From positions 110,296-174,295 of the forward strand of contig JADFCV010000002.1 in NCBI GenBank assembly GCA_017161655.1: a stretch of 64,000 nucleotides of DNA, written 5' to 3'. Position numbers and translations under genes: made by a program. This document shows positions 41,952 through 51,216 of this stretch, one piece after another. The notes beneath the pieces were generated by a model. It was not told the DNA's origin, ran no database searches, and worked only from the letters and a program-made list of their open reading frames with translations. This DNA comes from Candidatus Sumerlaeota bacterium. GTDB lineage: Bacteria > Sumerlaeota > Sumerlaeia > Sumerlaeales > Sumerlaeaceae. Each line of letters begins with the position of its first letter. The stretch's first letter is position 1.

Positions 41952-42905
41952 ATGAAAACGCGAGTACTTTGCGGCATGCTGTGGGTGCTGGGTGCCCTTC
42001 TTTTAGCGCCGAAAATTGTTGAGGCAGCGACGGTTGTCGAAGGAGCTGGTGCATACAAGCCTCATTCAGGCGAGCGCGAAGCTCCGGATGTGTCGTCACG
42101 CGTTGCCATTGTTCCCCGGCCCCTCGGTGGAGTTCTAAAAGTGGACATTAGCACGGACCGTTCGCGCTATCATATCGGCGACCCCATTCGCATCTATTTC
42201 AGCGTCAATCGCGACGCCTACGTCTTTATTTTCGATACGGACGCAGCAGGAGTCACCCACCAAATCTTCCCCAATTACTATGATCGCGATAATTACGTCC
42301 GTGCCGGACGGCGATATATGATTCCCGATCGTACGTATGACCTCGAAGTTACGGGGCCACAGGGCGACGAAAAGCTGACCATTGTTGCCGTTGCGCAGGA
42401 TTTCCCCTTCCTAAGGGAGTGGCACCAATACTCACGTCGAAATCCCTATCCTGCCTCACGTGATGGGGCTGCAGCTCTCATTAGGCGTATCGAAAGTTTC
42501 CGCACCGAGCCATCGGCGCGTGGTATCCGCCCGGTCCGTCCTGTGCCTCGTGAGAATTTCTGGGCTGAAGATTGGACAACTTTCTACGTGATGGGGAGCA
42601 ACCGTGTGCCACCGCGTGAATACAAAGTTGCTCGTTATGGGCGCGTGGAAATCGATTCCACTCCGGACAACGCGCGCATCTACCTAGATGGCCAGTACTA
42701 CGGCCGCACGCCGCAAATCATAGATCGAATCGAGGTTGGCTATCACAGCTTGCGTGTGGAGAAAAACGGGTACGAACCTTATCAGACCAATATCTACGTG
42801 CGACCGAACGACACGCGGCACATTGACATCTTTTTGAAGGAAACAAAGCCTCGGCCGTCTTACCGTTGGGAAGGAATTGGGTTCTTCCAGCGGCGTGGCG
42901 AGTAG
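41952..42905 (+). CDS. Exported DUF4384 + PEGA domain protein
   Basis: Signal peptide; VDISTDRSRYHIGDPIRIYFSVNRDAYVFIFDTDAAGVTHQIFPN (DUF4384-like); VEIDSTPDNARIYLDGQYYGRTPQIIDRIEVGYHSLRVEKNGYEPY (PEGA). Confidence 0.78.
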   Translation: MKTRVLCGMLWVLGALLLAPKIVEAATVVEGAGAYKPHSGEREAPDVSSRVAIVPRPLGGVLKVDISTDRSRYHIGDPIRIYFSVNRDAYVFIFDTDAAGVTHQIFPNYYDRDNYVRAGRRYMIPDRTYDLEVTGPQGDEKLTIVAVAQDFPFLREWHQYSRRNPYPASRDGAAALIRRIESFRTEPSARGIRPVRPVPRENFWAEDWTTFYVMGSNRVPPREYKVARYGRVEIDSTPDNARIYLDGQYYGRTPQIIDRIEVGYHSLRVEKNGYEPYQTNIYVRPNDTRHIDIFLKETKPRPSYRWEGIGFFQRRGE

Positions 42906-42920
42906 GAGGCTCTCAAGACA

Positions 42921-44321
42921 ATGAAGCGTGAAGAAGTGCGCGGCCGCAAAGTTGCCGTTTTTGGTGCAGCGCGTAGCGGGATAGCCGTCGCCCGTCTGCT
43001 GAAGCGCGCGGGGGCGGAAGTCACTGTTGTCGACGAGAAATCCGAGGAAGCAGCCGCTGACGTCGCGTTGCAGCTCAGGGACTTAGGAATCCCGGCTCGT
43101 TGGGGCTCCGACGAATGTGCGGAGGTGCTTAAGGCTGCCGAAATTGTCGTGAAAAGCCCTGGCGTCCCTCAAACGAATCCCCTTGTCGTCGCCGCTCGTC
43201 AGAATGGTGTCCGAATCATAAGTGAAGTCGAAGTGGCCGCGACTTTCCTCCCCGAGCGTAGTAAGCTCGTAGCAATCACGGGCACAAACGGAAAAACAAC
43301 CACCACGGCCTGGATTGCGCATCTCCTCGCCGAAGCAGGCTTTCCTTCCGTCGCATGTGGAAATATCGGACGCGCATTCTCCGATGCTGTTCTTGAGGCG
43401 TGGGAAAGCTCTTCCTCCCCCTTACCGTCCATCTTCGTTGCCGAAATCAGCAGTTTCCAATTAGAGGACATAGAGGAATTTCATCCCAACGTTGCTGTGC
43501 TCACGAATTTGGCCCCGGACCACCTGGACCGGTACCAGAACTATGGCGAGTATGTTGCGGCAAAAGAAAACCTTCTTCGCAACATGCAGCCAACGGATGC
43601 CTTCGTGTGGAACTATGACAATGCAGACAGCGCGACTTTTGCTCCCGGCGTTCGGGTGCGCCGGTATCCTTTTTCTGCCCGATCAAAGCCGGCAAGCGCC
43701 GGCGCTGGAGTAGAAGGGGAGTGGTTGGTCCTCGAGACCGAAGACACCGGGATTGTGCGTTTGCTTCGGAAAGACGAGCTCCCTTTGGTCGGGACACACA
43801 ACGTCGAGAACGCTTTGGCAGCAGCCCTTGCCGCTGTTCTGGGGGGGGCGTCTATCGAGGCTATTCGGGACGGTCTTCGCTCCTTTCGCGGCGTCGAGCA
43901 TCGCATTGAATTTTGCGGGGAACGCAAAGGCGTGCGCTTCTATAACGATTCCAAAGCCACGAATCTCGATTCCCTTGAAAAAGCCCTCTGCAGCTTTTCG
44001 GTTCCCATTGTGCTCATTGCAGGCGGACGCGACAAAAAGAGTGATTACGAGTCGCTGACTTCACTTGTGCGGGAGAAAGTCAAGGCGCTGATCACCCTTG
44101 GCGAAGCTGCTCCGCTCATTGAAAACGCGTGGAGCCGCTGGGTTCCCACGGAGCGTGCGCGCACCATGGAAGACGCTGTGCAGCGCGCTGCGCAGCTCGC
44201 CGAAGAGGGAGATGTCGTGCTGCTATCCCCAGCGTGTGCCAGCTACGACATGTATCGTAATTTCGAGGAGCGTGGGCGCCATTTTAAGGATTGTGTGCGC
44301 AAAGTATTGGAAAAATCCTGA
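42921..44321 (+). CDS. murD: UDP-N-acetylmuramoylalanine--D-glutamate ligase
   Basis: VAVFGAARSGIAVARLLKRAGAEVTVVDEK; TGTNGKTTTTAWIAHLL; NVAVLTNLAPDHLDRY; FYNDSKATNLDSLEKAL; LLSPACASYDMYRNFEERGRHF. Confidence 0.96.
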   Translation: MKREEVRGRKVAVFGAARSGIAVARLLKRAGAEVTVVDEKSEEAAADVALQLRDLGIPARWGSDECAEVLKAAEIVVKSPGVPQTNPLVVAARQNGVRIISEVEVAATFLPERSKLVAITGTNGKTTTTAWIAHLLAEAGFPSVACGNIGRAFSDAVLEAWESSSSPLPSIFVAEISSFQLEDIEEFHPNVAVLTNLAPDHLDRYQNYGEYVAAKENLLRNMQPTDAFVWNYDNADSATFAPGVRVRRYPFSARSKPASAGAGVEGEWLVLETEDTGIVRLLRKDELPLVGTHNVENALAAALAAVLGGASIEAIRDGLRSFRGVEHRIEFCGERKGVRFYNDSKATNLDSLEKALCSFSVPIVLIAGGRDKKSDYESLTSLVREKVKALITLGEAAPLIENAWSRWVPTERARTMEDAVQRAAQLAEEGDVVLLSPACASYDMYRNFEERGRHFKDCVRKVLEKS

Positions 44322-44580
44322 CCGCTGAGCCTTCACCACCCTGCTTGTCCGTAGCCAGACGCGACTTTTCATTCAAACGTACATGAGTGCGTGCGGTTCT
44401 GATGCGGCGCAATCTCCGGCGCTTCCCCGCACGTCGGAGCGCGTTAGCCACTTCCCAGATGTAGGCGCGATACCACGCCACGCTCAAAGATCGAAGTGTG
44501 TTCGCATCGCCCACAGAAGCGCGCGTTTCTCAACCTGCTGCGAGTATCATAAGCGCCAGGCAGTCTTAAGAAATCGCCCA

Positions 44581-46146
44581 TCAGTGGCGGAAGTGACGCA
44601 TCCCCGTAAACACCATAATCAATCCCCGCTCGTCTGCTGCCTGTATCACCTCAGCATCTCGCACACTTCCGCCCGGCTGAATGATTGCCTTTATCCCAAT
44701 GTCGGCCGCGCGATCAACATTATCGCGGAACGGGAAGAACGCATCACTTGCCATGTAGGCTCCCCGGACCGGGCTTTGCGCTTTCACGGCCGCGATATTC
44801 GTGGAATCAATACGACTCATCTGACCAGCCCCTATGCCAATCGTCGCATTGCGCGACGTGTATACGATGGCATTGGACTTCACAAATTTTGCCACTTTCC
44901 ACGCGAATAGCAGCGCATCGAGGTCTTCTTCGGTTGGCTGGAGTTTGGTGACCACTCGCAGCTGATCCCGCGTGACCATGCCGGTATCACGTGTCTGCAC
45001 CAGGACGCCACCGACCACGCTCTTCAGCATCCATTGTTGCTCTATTGGCGTAAACGGTCCCGTGGCGAGAAGACGCAGATTTTTCTTCCTCCGAAGAATG
45101 TCCAGAGCCTCATCCGTAAACCCAGGAGCCACAATCGCTTCAACGAAAAGGTCGGCCAGAGCATTTGCTGTCTCTGCATCGACCTCCCGATTAAACCCAA
45201 TGACACCTCCGAAAGCACTCACAGGATCACATGCACGCGCCGCCCGGAAAGCGTCGCTTAGCTTCTCTGCGCGTGCCACCCCGCAAGGATTATTGTGCTT
45301 GATGATAGCACAGCAAGGTTCTTCGAATGCCCGAACAATCTCTAGCGCCGAGTCCAAATCTATGATGTTGTTATATGAAAGCTCCTTGCCGTGTAGCTGC
45401 TTTGCCGTAGCCAGACTGGTCTCGCCGTGAGGATTGTTTGCGTAAAAAGCAGCCTGCTGGTGGGGGTTCTCACCGTAGCGCAGATCCTGGAGCTTCGGTA
45501 GCGAGAGAACCAGTTGTTTGGGAAACTGCGAGAGTTGCTCCCCAGATGTGCTGCTAGCAACGCTATCAAGATAATTTGTTATCGATGCATCATAGGCGGC
45601 TGTTCGTTGAAATGCTTTGACCGCTAATCGTTGTCGGAGCAAAGCCGTCTCCTCACCTTCCTCCCGATCAAGCACGCCCAAAATTGTTCCGTAGTCTGCT
45701 TCGTCGCAGACTACGTAGACAGACGCGTGGTTTTTAGCTGCTGCACGAAGCAGAGCCACGCCGCCGATATCGATCTGTTCAATAGCCTCTGCCAACGAGA
45801 TCTCGGGTATTGCGACTGTCTCTTCGAAGGGGTACAGGCTCACCACGACCAGGTCGATTGCCAGAATCCCCTCGCGGTGAAGTATGTCCATGTCTTCGGT
45901 CCTTTCGCGGCGCGCCAAGATCCCCGCGAAAATCTTTGGATGGAGCGTCTTCACACGTCCGCCCAGAATTTCCGGCTGCCCCGTATAATCTGAGACACTT
46001 GCGGCTGGAATCCCGTTTTCCGTGAGTGTGCGCAAGGTCCCACCAGTCGAAAGGATTTTCACACCGTGCTGGACCAAAGCGCGGGCAAAATCAACAAGCC
46101 CATCTTTCCGATAAACGCTGATTAGTGCTGTTTCGATCCGTGCCAT
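44581..46146 (-). CDS. purH: Bifunctional AICAR transformylase/IMP cyclohydrolase
   Basis: ALISVYRKDGLVDFARALVQHGVKILSTGGT; LKTLHPKIFAGILARR; KHNNPCGVA; SDAFFPFRDNVDRAADIGIKAIIQPGGSVRDAEVI. Confidence 0.96.
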   Translation of the reverse strand: MARIETALISVYRKDGLVDFARALVQHGVKILSTGGTLRTLTENGIPAASVSDYTGQPEILGGRVKTLHPKIFAGILARRERTEDMDILHREGILAIDLVVVSLYPFEETVAIPEISLAEAIEQIDIGGVALLRAAAKNHASVYVVCDEADYGTILGVLDREEGEETALLRQRLAVKAFQRTAAYDASITNYLDSVASSTSGEQLSQFPKQLVLSLPKLQDLRYGENPHQQAAFYANNPHGETSLATAKQLHGKELSYNNIIDLDSALEIVRAFEEPCCAIIKHNNPCGVARAEKLSDAFRAARACDPVSAFGGVIGFNREVDAETANALADLFVEAIVAPGFTDEALDILRRKKNLRLLATGPFTPIEQQWMLKSVVGGVLVQTRDTGMVTRDQLRVVTKLQPTEEDLDALLFAWKVAKFVKSNAIVYTSRNATIGIGAGQMSRIDSTNIAAVKAQSPVRGAYMASDAFFPFRDNVDRAADIGIKAIIQPGGSVRDAEVIQAADERGLIMVFTGMRHFRH

Positions 46147-46208
46147 GGCTCTGGAATTCGGGACCATAACACTCTGAACGCAATGAGAAAAAGAAGGGAA
46201 AGGACTTT

Positions 46209-47018
46209 TTACTGGCGGACGATTTCTAGACCAAGTCGTTGCGCATGGTCACGCGCTTCGTCGGTAATGATGGCATCGTCTGGCACAATCATCTGCTTGT
46301 GGCCCTGCGAAGCTGCTTTCCAAACATCCTCACTTGTGACAAACATACGTCGCTTGTGCGGACGTGTCTTTGCCAACCGCTCAGGGGTTTCATTCACGGG
46401 CACATAAAACGCGCTATCAATGGCTCGCACGAGTTCCGTTGGGGACACGAAACGTACCCCCATCTCAGTAAGTCCGTGGTAGGCGTCCTCTGCCAGGCGA
46501 CGCAATTTTGGGGGAGCGCTTGGCGGTGCCGATGATTCGCGCAAAACAGCAGAATCCTCCGCCACAATCACAGGCTTTCCAGATTCCAAAAAAGCGCGAA
46601 GGATCACCGTCGGTTTGGAATCAAAAATCCCAGCTGACAGTTTCGCTGCGGCGTTTGAAGAAAGACAGGCAGCAATTGCAGCCTCGCCGCGTTTTGCCAG
46701 CGAGAGAAGTAGGCCCTCGGATGGGTGCGAATGAACTTCCAGTCTCTTCGGCAGTCGAAGCGCTGCAAATCTTTCCCCAAAAAGGGCAGAAAAAGTCTCA
46801 CTTAGCACACAGTCCATCTGGCAGCCGCGCTCTGCAAGTGCGGCCAATTGATCGAAAAGCGCATCACTCGGCCAACGGTTCCCACTAAAAACGATGACCA
46901 GGGTGTGTTCTCCAGGACTGCTAGCCGCTGACCCAGCCCGATTTGCCAAGAACTCGGCCAGCACGCGCTCAACTTCCGCTTTTACGATGTCACGTAGATC
47001 TCCCACGCTCGAGAACAC
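46209..47018 (-). CDS. BMC-associated flavoprotein-like protein
   Basis: Flavoprotein-type Rossmann segments (HTLVIVFSGNRWPSDALFDQLAALAERGCQMDCVLSETFS); C-terminal RRMFVTSEDVWKAASQGHKQMIVPDDAIITDEARDHAQRLGLEIV resembles the C-terminal segment seen in BMC-locus proteins; directly downstream of a BMC-H gene. Confidence 0.5.
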   Translation of the reverse strand: MFSSVGDLRDIVKAEVERVLAEFLANRAGSAASSPGEHTLVIVFSGNRWPSDALFDQLAALAERGCQMDCVLSETFSALFGERFAALRLPKRLEVHSHPSEGLLLSLAKRGEAAIAACLSSNAAAKLSAGIFDSKPTVILRAFLESGKPVIVAEDSAVLRESSAPPSAPPKLRRLAEDAYHGLTEMGVRFVSPTELVRAIDSAFYVPVNETPERLAKTRPHKRRMFVTSEDVWKAASQGHKQMIVPDDAIITDEARDHAQRLGLEIVRQ

Positions 47019-47108
47019 TCCTCAGCAGCGCATCGTTCAATGATAGCAGCGGCCCGCCCATTTCACTGTGGACAGGCCGCCTGCCATCTATTCAAACCAA
47101 TGCCTCAG

Positions 47109-47396
47109 TTATCCCTTGGGTAAGATTTTTTCCAGGTCCGGATGAGGCCGCGGGATCACGTGCACACTGATGAGTTCGCCAACCCGCCGCGCCGCTGCTG
47201 CGCCTGCGTCGGTCGCCGCCTTCACGGCTCCCACATCGCCGCGAACCATGACCGTCACCAAACCGCCGCCTACATGTTCCTTCCCAACAAGGCGCACGTT
47301 CGCGGCTTTCACCATGGCATCGGCCGCCTCAATCGAGCCCACCAAACCGCGGGTCTCGATCAATCCCAGCGCATTGCCGTAGATTTCGTCTGCCAT
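47109..47396 (-). CDS. Bacterial microcompartment (BMC-H, PduA/EutM-like) shell protein
   Basis: [82 protein letters not shown]: canonical single BMC domain with GGGLVTV pore loop. Confidence 0.95.
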   Translation of the reverse strand: MADEIYGNALGLIETRGLVGSIEAADAMVKAANVRLVGKEHVGGGLVTVMVRGDVGAVKAATDAGAAAARRVGELISVHVIPRPHPDLEKILPKG

Positions 47397-47602
47397 TGCT
47401 TTGGTTCTCCTATCCTCAGCATCAAATCGTAAAGTGCACGGTAGAAGTGCTTCCGTACCCTGTCAAGAGTGCAAAAAGCGCCGGGGAAAGAAGAAAAATG
47501 TTCGTACGCAGGTGGATGCTTCCTCAATTCTCTTGCTCCCACACAAGCCTACTCGCTGAGTTATTTTTAATCTGTTCACTCATCGTAGCGAGGTAAGTCA
47601 GA

Positions 47603-48820
47603 ATGACCACCCCTCTTGCAAAGATGACGGGGTTCGAGCGCCCGCTTCGGATTCTCCTGTGGCTTGTGAACGCAAGTCTCGTGATTGGCTTGTTAGTTTT
47701 TTTCCGACCACTCATCATCTGGACCTTGAACATCGCTTCACCGTTCTTCGTTGCCCTCATCGTCGCGTACATCTTTAATCCCATAGTTGGCTTTGTTGAG
47801 CGGCGGTTTCATGTCAGTCGTACCGTTGGGGTCATCATCACGTTTGCTTTGATTCTTAGTCTCACCGTCGGGGTCTTGCTCCTCATTGTTCCAATTCTCC
47901 TCGCGCAGTTTCGGTTAGGGGTTTCAAATTTGGCAGACCGAATCCCTGTCCTCATTGCAGCAATTTCCGAAAAACTTCAGGTGAGAATTGCGCAAGACGA
48001 CATCGAACGGCTTCGACAAGCTTTTGAAGGGAAAATCTCCATGGACAATTTGGCAAACCAGCTCACGCCAGCTATGCGCACCATCGTCTCGCAACTTGCC
48101 GAGGTTGTAACTTCCTTCAGCCATTTTGTTGCAGCAACCGCAGTCTACTCAGCCGGCCTTGTCGGGTTTCTCATTCTTGTGTTGATGATAACATTTTATT
48201 GCCTCATCGATTTCACCCGCATTGGCCGTGCTGTTGCCGTGATCATTCCCGCAGGTTATCGTCCCCGATTCCTGTCGATGTGGGAAAAAATCGACACCGC
48301 TCTCGGTGGATTCTTGCGTGGCCAGCTTATTGTCTCGCTTATCATCGGCACGCTCTATTCCCTGGCGCTCATGGCCCTCGGCATGAAGCAATACTCCCTG
48401 CTGATTGGTTTCGCGGCGGGTTTCGGGAACCTTGTGCCTTATGTTGGCCCCGTGGTCGGTGCTGTGCCGACGATTCTCTGGATTGTTTTTGGTAGTGCCT
48501 ACAGCACTGTCGGCGCAAAGGTCGGCGGTGTACTGATCGTGCTGCTCATTAGCGTTGCGATTCAAACCCTGGATGGATTTGTTCTGCAGCCACGTATTGT
48601 CGGAAAAAGTGCCGGTCTTCACCCTCTCTTGGTCATCGCAGCCCTTGTAGTAGGCGCGCAGTTTGGCCTTGGCGGCCTGATCCTGGCCGTCCCCTGTGCC
48701 ATCGTGCTCCGGGTCGTGCTCCGCGAGATGTGGTGGATTCCTCTCGCGCGCAAACGGGCCTCAGAAATACCTGCGGATGAGGTGCACCAGCCTCCCGTGC
48801 TAGAAAACGAGAAAAAGTAG
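47603..48820 (+). CDS. AI-2E family transporter (PerM-like)
   Basis: VALIVAYIFNPIVGFVERRF; FYCLIDFTRIGRAVAVIIP; GNLVPYVGPVVGAVPTILW; LQPRIVGKSAGLHPLLVIAALVVGAQFGLGGLILAVP. Confidence 0.9.
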   Translation: MTTPLAKMTGFERPLRILLWLVNASLVIGLLVFFRPLIIWTLNIASPFFVALIVAYIFNPIVGFVERRFHVSRTVGVIITFALILSLTVGVLLLIVPILLAQFRLGVSNLADRIPVLIAAISEKLQVRIAQDDIERLRQAFEGKISMDNLANQLTPAMRTIVSQLAEVVTSFSHFVAATAVYSAGLVGFLILVLMITFYCLIDFTRIGRAVAVIIPAGYRPRFLSMWEKIDTALGGFLRGQLIVSLIIGTLYSLALMALGMKQYSLLIGFAAGFGNLVPYVGPVVGAVPTILWIVFGSAYSTVGAKVGGVLIVLLISVAIQTLDGFVLQPRIVGKSAGLHPLLVIAALVVGAQFGLGGLILAVPCAIVLRVVLREMWWIPLARKRASEIPADEVHQPPVLENEKK

Positions 48821-48892
48821 CCCTGGCAGGACTCGAACCTGCGACCAACGGTTTAGGAAACCGCTGCTCTATCCATACTGAGCTACAGGGCC
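48818..48892 (-). tRNA. tRNA-Arg (anticodon CCT)
   Basis: Reverse complement folds as a cloverleaf: acceptor GGCCCTG/CAGGGCT, D-arm GCTC...GAGC, anticodon stem GCGGT/ACCGT with loop TTCCTAA, T-arm GCAGG TTCGAGT CCTGC, discriminator A; CCA not encoded. Confidence 0.93.
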
Positions 48893-49074
48893 ACGTCGCG
48901 CGCCGCTCTTTTCATACCATTCGGCCGAGTTTTTCCTCATAGAAGCGCATGTCATTCGGTTTCTCAGCAAGGGACTTCATGCAGAGCACGCTGTATCACG
49001 CAGAGAAAAAAGTCTCGCCGAAGTGGTAACTGTTCGGTTTTACTGAATTACCTCACGACAAAAGGAGAGCGCCC

Positions 49075-50247
49075 ATGCCCCGCAGATTCGTCATTATCGT
49101 GCTCGACAGCGTTGGGATCGGAGCATTGCCAGATGCACATCTCTTCGGTGACGAAGGGAGCGATACTCTGGGCAATCTTTCTCGTGCCTTCCCCGATGGA
49201 TTACGGTTGCCAAACATGGCCAAGCTCGGTCTCGGCAATATCGCCGATCTGCGTGGAGTGCCACCGCGGCCCGACGCCATCGGGGCTTGGGGCAAGTGTG
49301 CAGAGAAAAGCATGGCGAAAGATACCACCCTTGGCCACTGGGAAATAGCGGGTGTCATCTCCGAACAGCCGTTCCCCACCTATCCTCACGGTTTTCCCCC
49401 AGAGATTATCGAAGAGTTTGAGCGGAGGACTGGCCGCAAAATTCTTGGCAATATCCCGGCCAGCGGGACCGAGATCATCCAGAAACTCGGCGACGAGCAC
49501 GTTCGTACAGGTCGGCCCATCGTCTACACAAGTGCTGACAGCGTTTTTCAGATCGCAGCCCATGAGGAAGTCATCCCGCTCGAAGAACTCTATCGAATGT
49601 GCGAGATCGCGCGCGAAATCCTTGATGGCCCCCACCGCGTGGGGCGTGTCATTGCCCGTCCTTTCGTCGGCACTTCGGGCAACTACACGCGCACCCGCAA
49701 CCGCAAGGATTTTTCCGTCCCGCCACCTCGTCCAACCATTCTGGACCGCCTGGCGGACGCTGGTTTTGCCACCATTGGCATTGGCAAAATCGGTGATATC
49801 TTTGCGCATCGCGGCCTCACAAAAGAAGTCCACACTGGCCCCAACGAAAAAGGAATCATAGCGACCATTCAGGAACTGCATGAAGCGTCCGACGGGCTCA
49901 TCTTCACGAACCTTGTCGACACCGACATGATTTACGGTCACCGCAACGACACAGTCGGGTATCGGCAAAGCCTCGAAGAATTTGATAGTTATCTCCCGAA
50001 AATCATGGAATGCCTGCGCTCAGAGGACATTCTCGTTATCACCGCAGACCACGGCTGCGATCCCACCACACCGAGCACGGATCATTCGCGCGAGTACGTT
50101 CCCCTTCTTGCCTATTCGCCCCGGATGGCGCATGGGGTAAATCTCGGCACGCGTGAAACCTTTGCTGATACCGCAGCCACCGTGGCAAGCTACTTTGGGA
50201 TTTCCTGGGATGGCCCTGGCTCCAGCTATCTCGACAGCCTTGTTTAG
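49075..50247 (+). CDS. deoB: Phosphopentomutase
   Basis: [73 protein letters not shown]. Confidence 0.95.
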   Translation: MPRRFVIIVLDSVGIGALPDAHLFGDEGSDTLGNLSRAFPDGLRLPNMAKLGLGNIADLRGVPPRPDAIGAWGKCAEKSMAKDTTLGHWEIAGVISEQPFPTYPHGFPPEIIEEFERRTGRKILGNIPASGTEIIQKLGDEHVRTGRPIVYTSADSVFQIAAHEEVIPLEELYRMCEIAREILDGPHRVGRVIARPFVGTSGNYTRTRNRKDFSVPPPRPTILDRLADAGFATIGIGKIGDIFAHRGLTKEVHTGPNEKGIIATIQELHEASDGLIFTNLVDTDMIYGHRNDTVGYRQSLEEFDSYLPKIMECLRSEDILVITADHGCDPTTPSTDHSREYVPLLAYSPRMAHGVNLGTRETFADTAATVASYFGISWDGPGSSYLDSLV

Positions 50248-50399
50248 TCCCCACAATTTGAGTGAGGGCGGCGCCTCGTCAGACGCTAACACAGGAACAT
50301 TCGAACCTCGTCTGGGACACATCACTTGCCTGGTCCTGGTAATGATCTCATGAAGTGTGGGACCCGGTTGCCAGCGGCGGCGAGCGCCACAAAGCGATG

Positions 50400-50894
50400 T
50401 CATGAAGAAGCCCCTGAAGCACCTTGCCGGCAAACAAGGGGATTCTTCAGCCAATCGAGAAATGTTTCTAGATACCTTCGCCCCCACTCTTGTGCTGCTG
50501 CGGAAAAAGGATTTTCAGGTGCGCGTTCTTGCCACACATCTTTCCCTGCTTTTTCAGCTACGAACCATTTGTAATTGTGAATCTCCCGCAAAACTGCTTG
50601 TGCCTCTCGCTCGGGCAAATAGATCCCATAAAGCTTAAAAACAGCAAGGCGGGCTGGATAGCGCACAATTCCTCCCCGATGGAGGACACCCGTTTTCCCC
50701 AGAGGTAGGTGTCGAGTCTGGGCATGGAGCGACCGCTCACGCGCTTTTGCCAAGCTGAAGAAAGCTGATTCTTCCTCGGCAGCGCGCTTCAACTCCTTGT
50801 GATGTTCATGCATTTGTTTTCGGCAAACGGGGCAAAAGGGGGCGTTTCTAAACGCGGCTTCGTTGCAACAGTTCCTCAACAAGCTTCCCAGCAT
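50400..50894 (-). CDS. Hypothetical protein with N-terminal Cys-rich putative metal site
   Basis: Start refined to ATG preceded by AAGGAGG; NCCNEAAFRNAPFCPVCRKQMHEHHKEL; no recognised family. Confidence 0.5.
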   Translation of the reverse strand: MLGSLLRNCCNEAAFRNAPFCPVCRKQMHEHHKELKRAAEEESAFFSLAKARERSLHAQTRHLPLGKTGVLHRGGIVRYPARLAVFKLYGIYLPEREAQAVLREIHNYKWFVAEKAGKDVWQERAPENPFSAAAQEWGRRYLETFLDWLKNPLVCRQGASGASS

Positions 50895-51160
50895 AGTGAT
50901 TACCTCCTTGATGAAAATGCACATGCTGTGTGCCCTAATCCTGGAACAACCAATTACAACTGCCTATTCTGTTACAAAGGCGTAACTTCCTCATGGCCGA
51001 CTTGGCCAATGGTCTCCGATCTTGCGCCATTGATTTCATTGACATAGGGAAAAACAGGAAGAGACCTGTGCAGGGAGCAATGTCGCGGTCCGGGACCTTG
51101 CGGAAAGAAGCGAACAAGCTCTTCAAGGCTGAGCCGCGATAGGAGGGCGCCGCCTTCCGT

Positions 51161-51195
51161 CAAAAGTCCCGGCAGCTCCGAGGAACTGCCGGGAC
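51161..51195 (-). terminator. Rho-independent terminator downstream of the prepilin gene
   Basis: Minus strand reads GTCCCGGCAG - loop - CTGCCGGGAC followed by TTTT; 10-bp perfect GC-rich stem just after the 51217 stop. Confidence 0.8.
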
Positions 51196-51216
51196 GATTC
51201 AAAGTCGCGCTAGAGA

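Noticed and set aside
44284-44514. 76-aa minus-strand ORF between murD and purH
   Set aside because: Arg-rich, overlaps the end of murD, no SD or family; probably chance ORF.
49201-49968. 255-aa minus-strand ORF
   Set aside because: Antisense to deoB; no domain features.
50270-50350. Possible tRNA fragment (GGTTCGAA on the minus strand)
   Set aside because: T-stem does not pair and no cloverleaf can be built.
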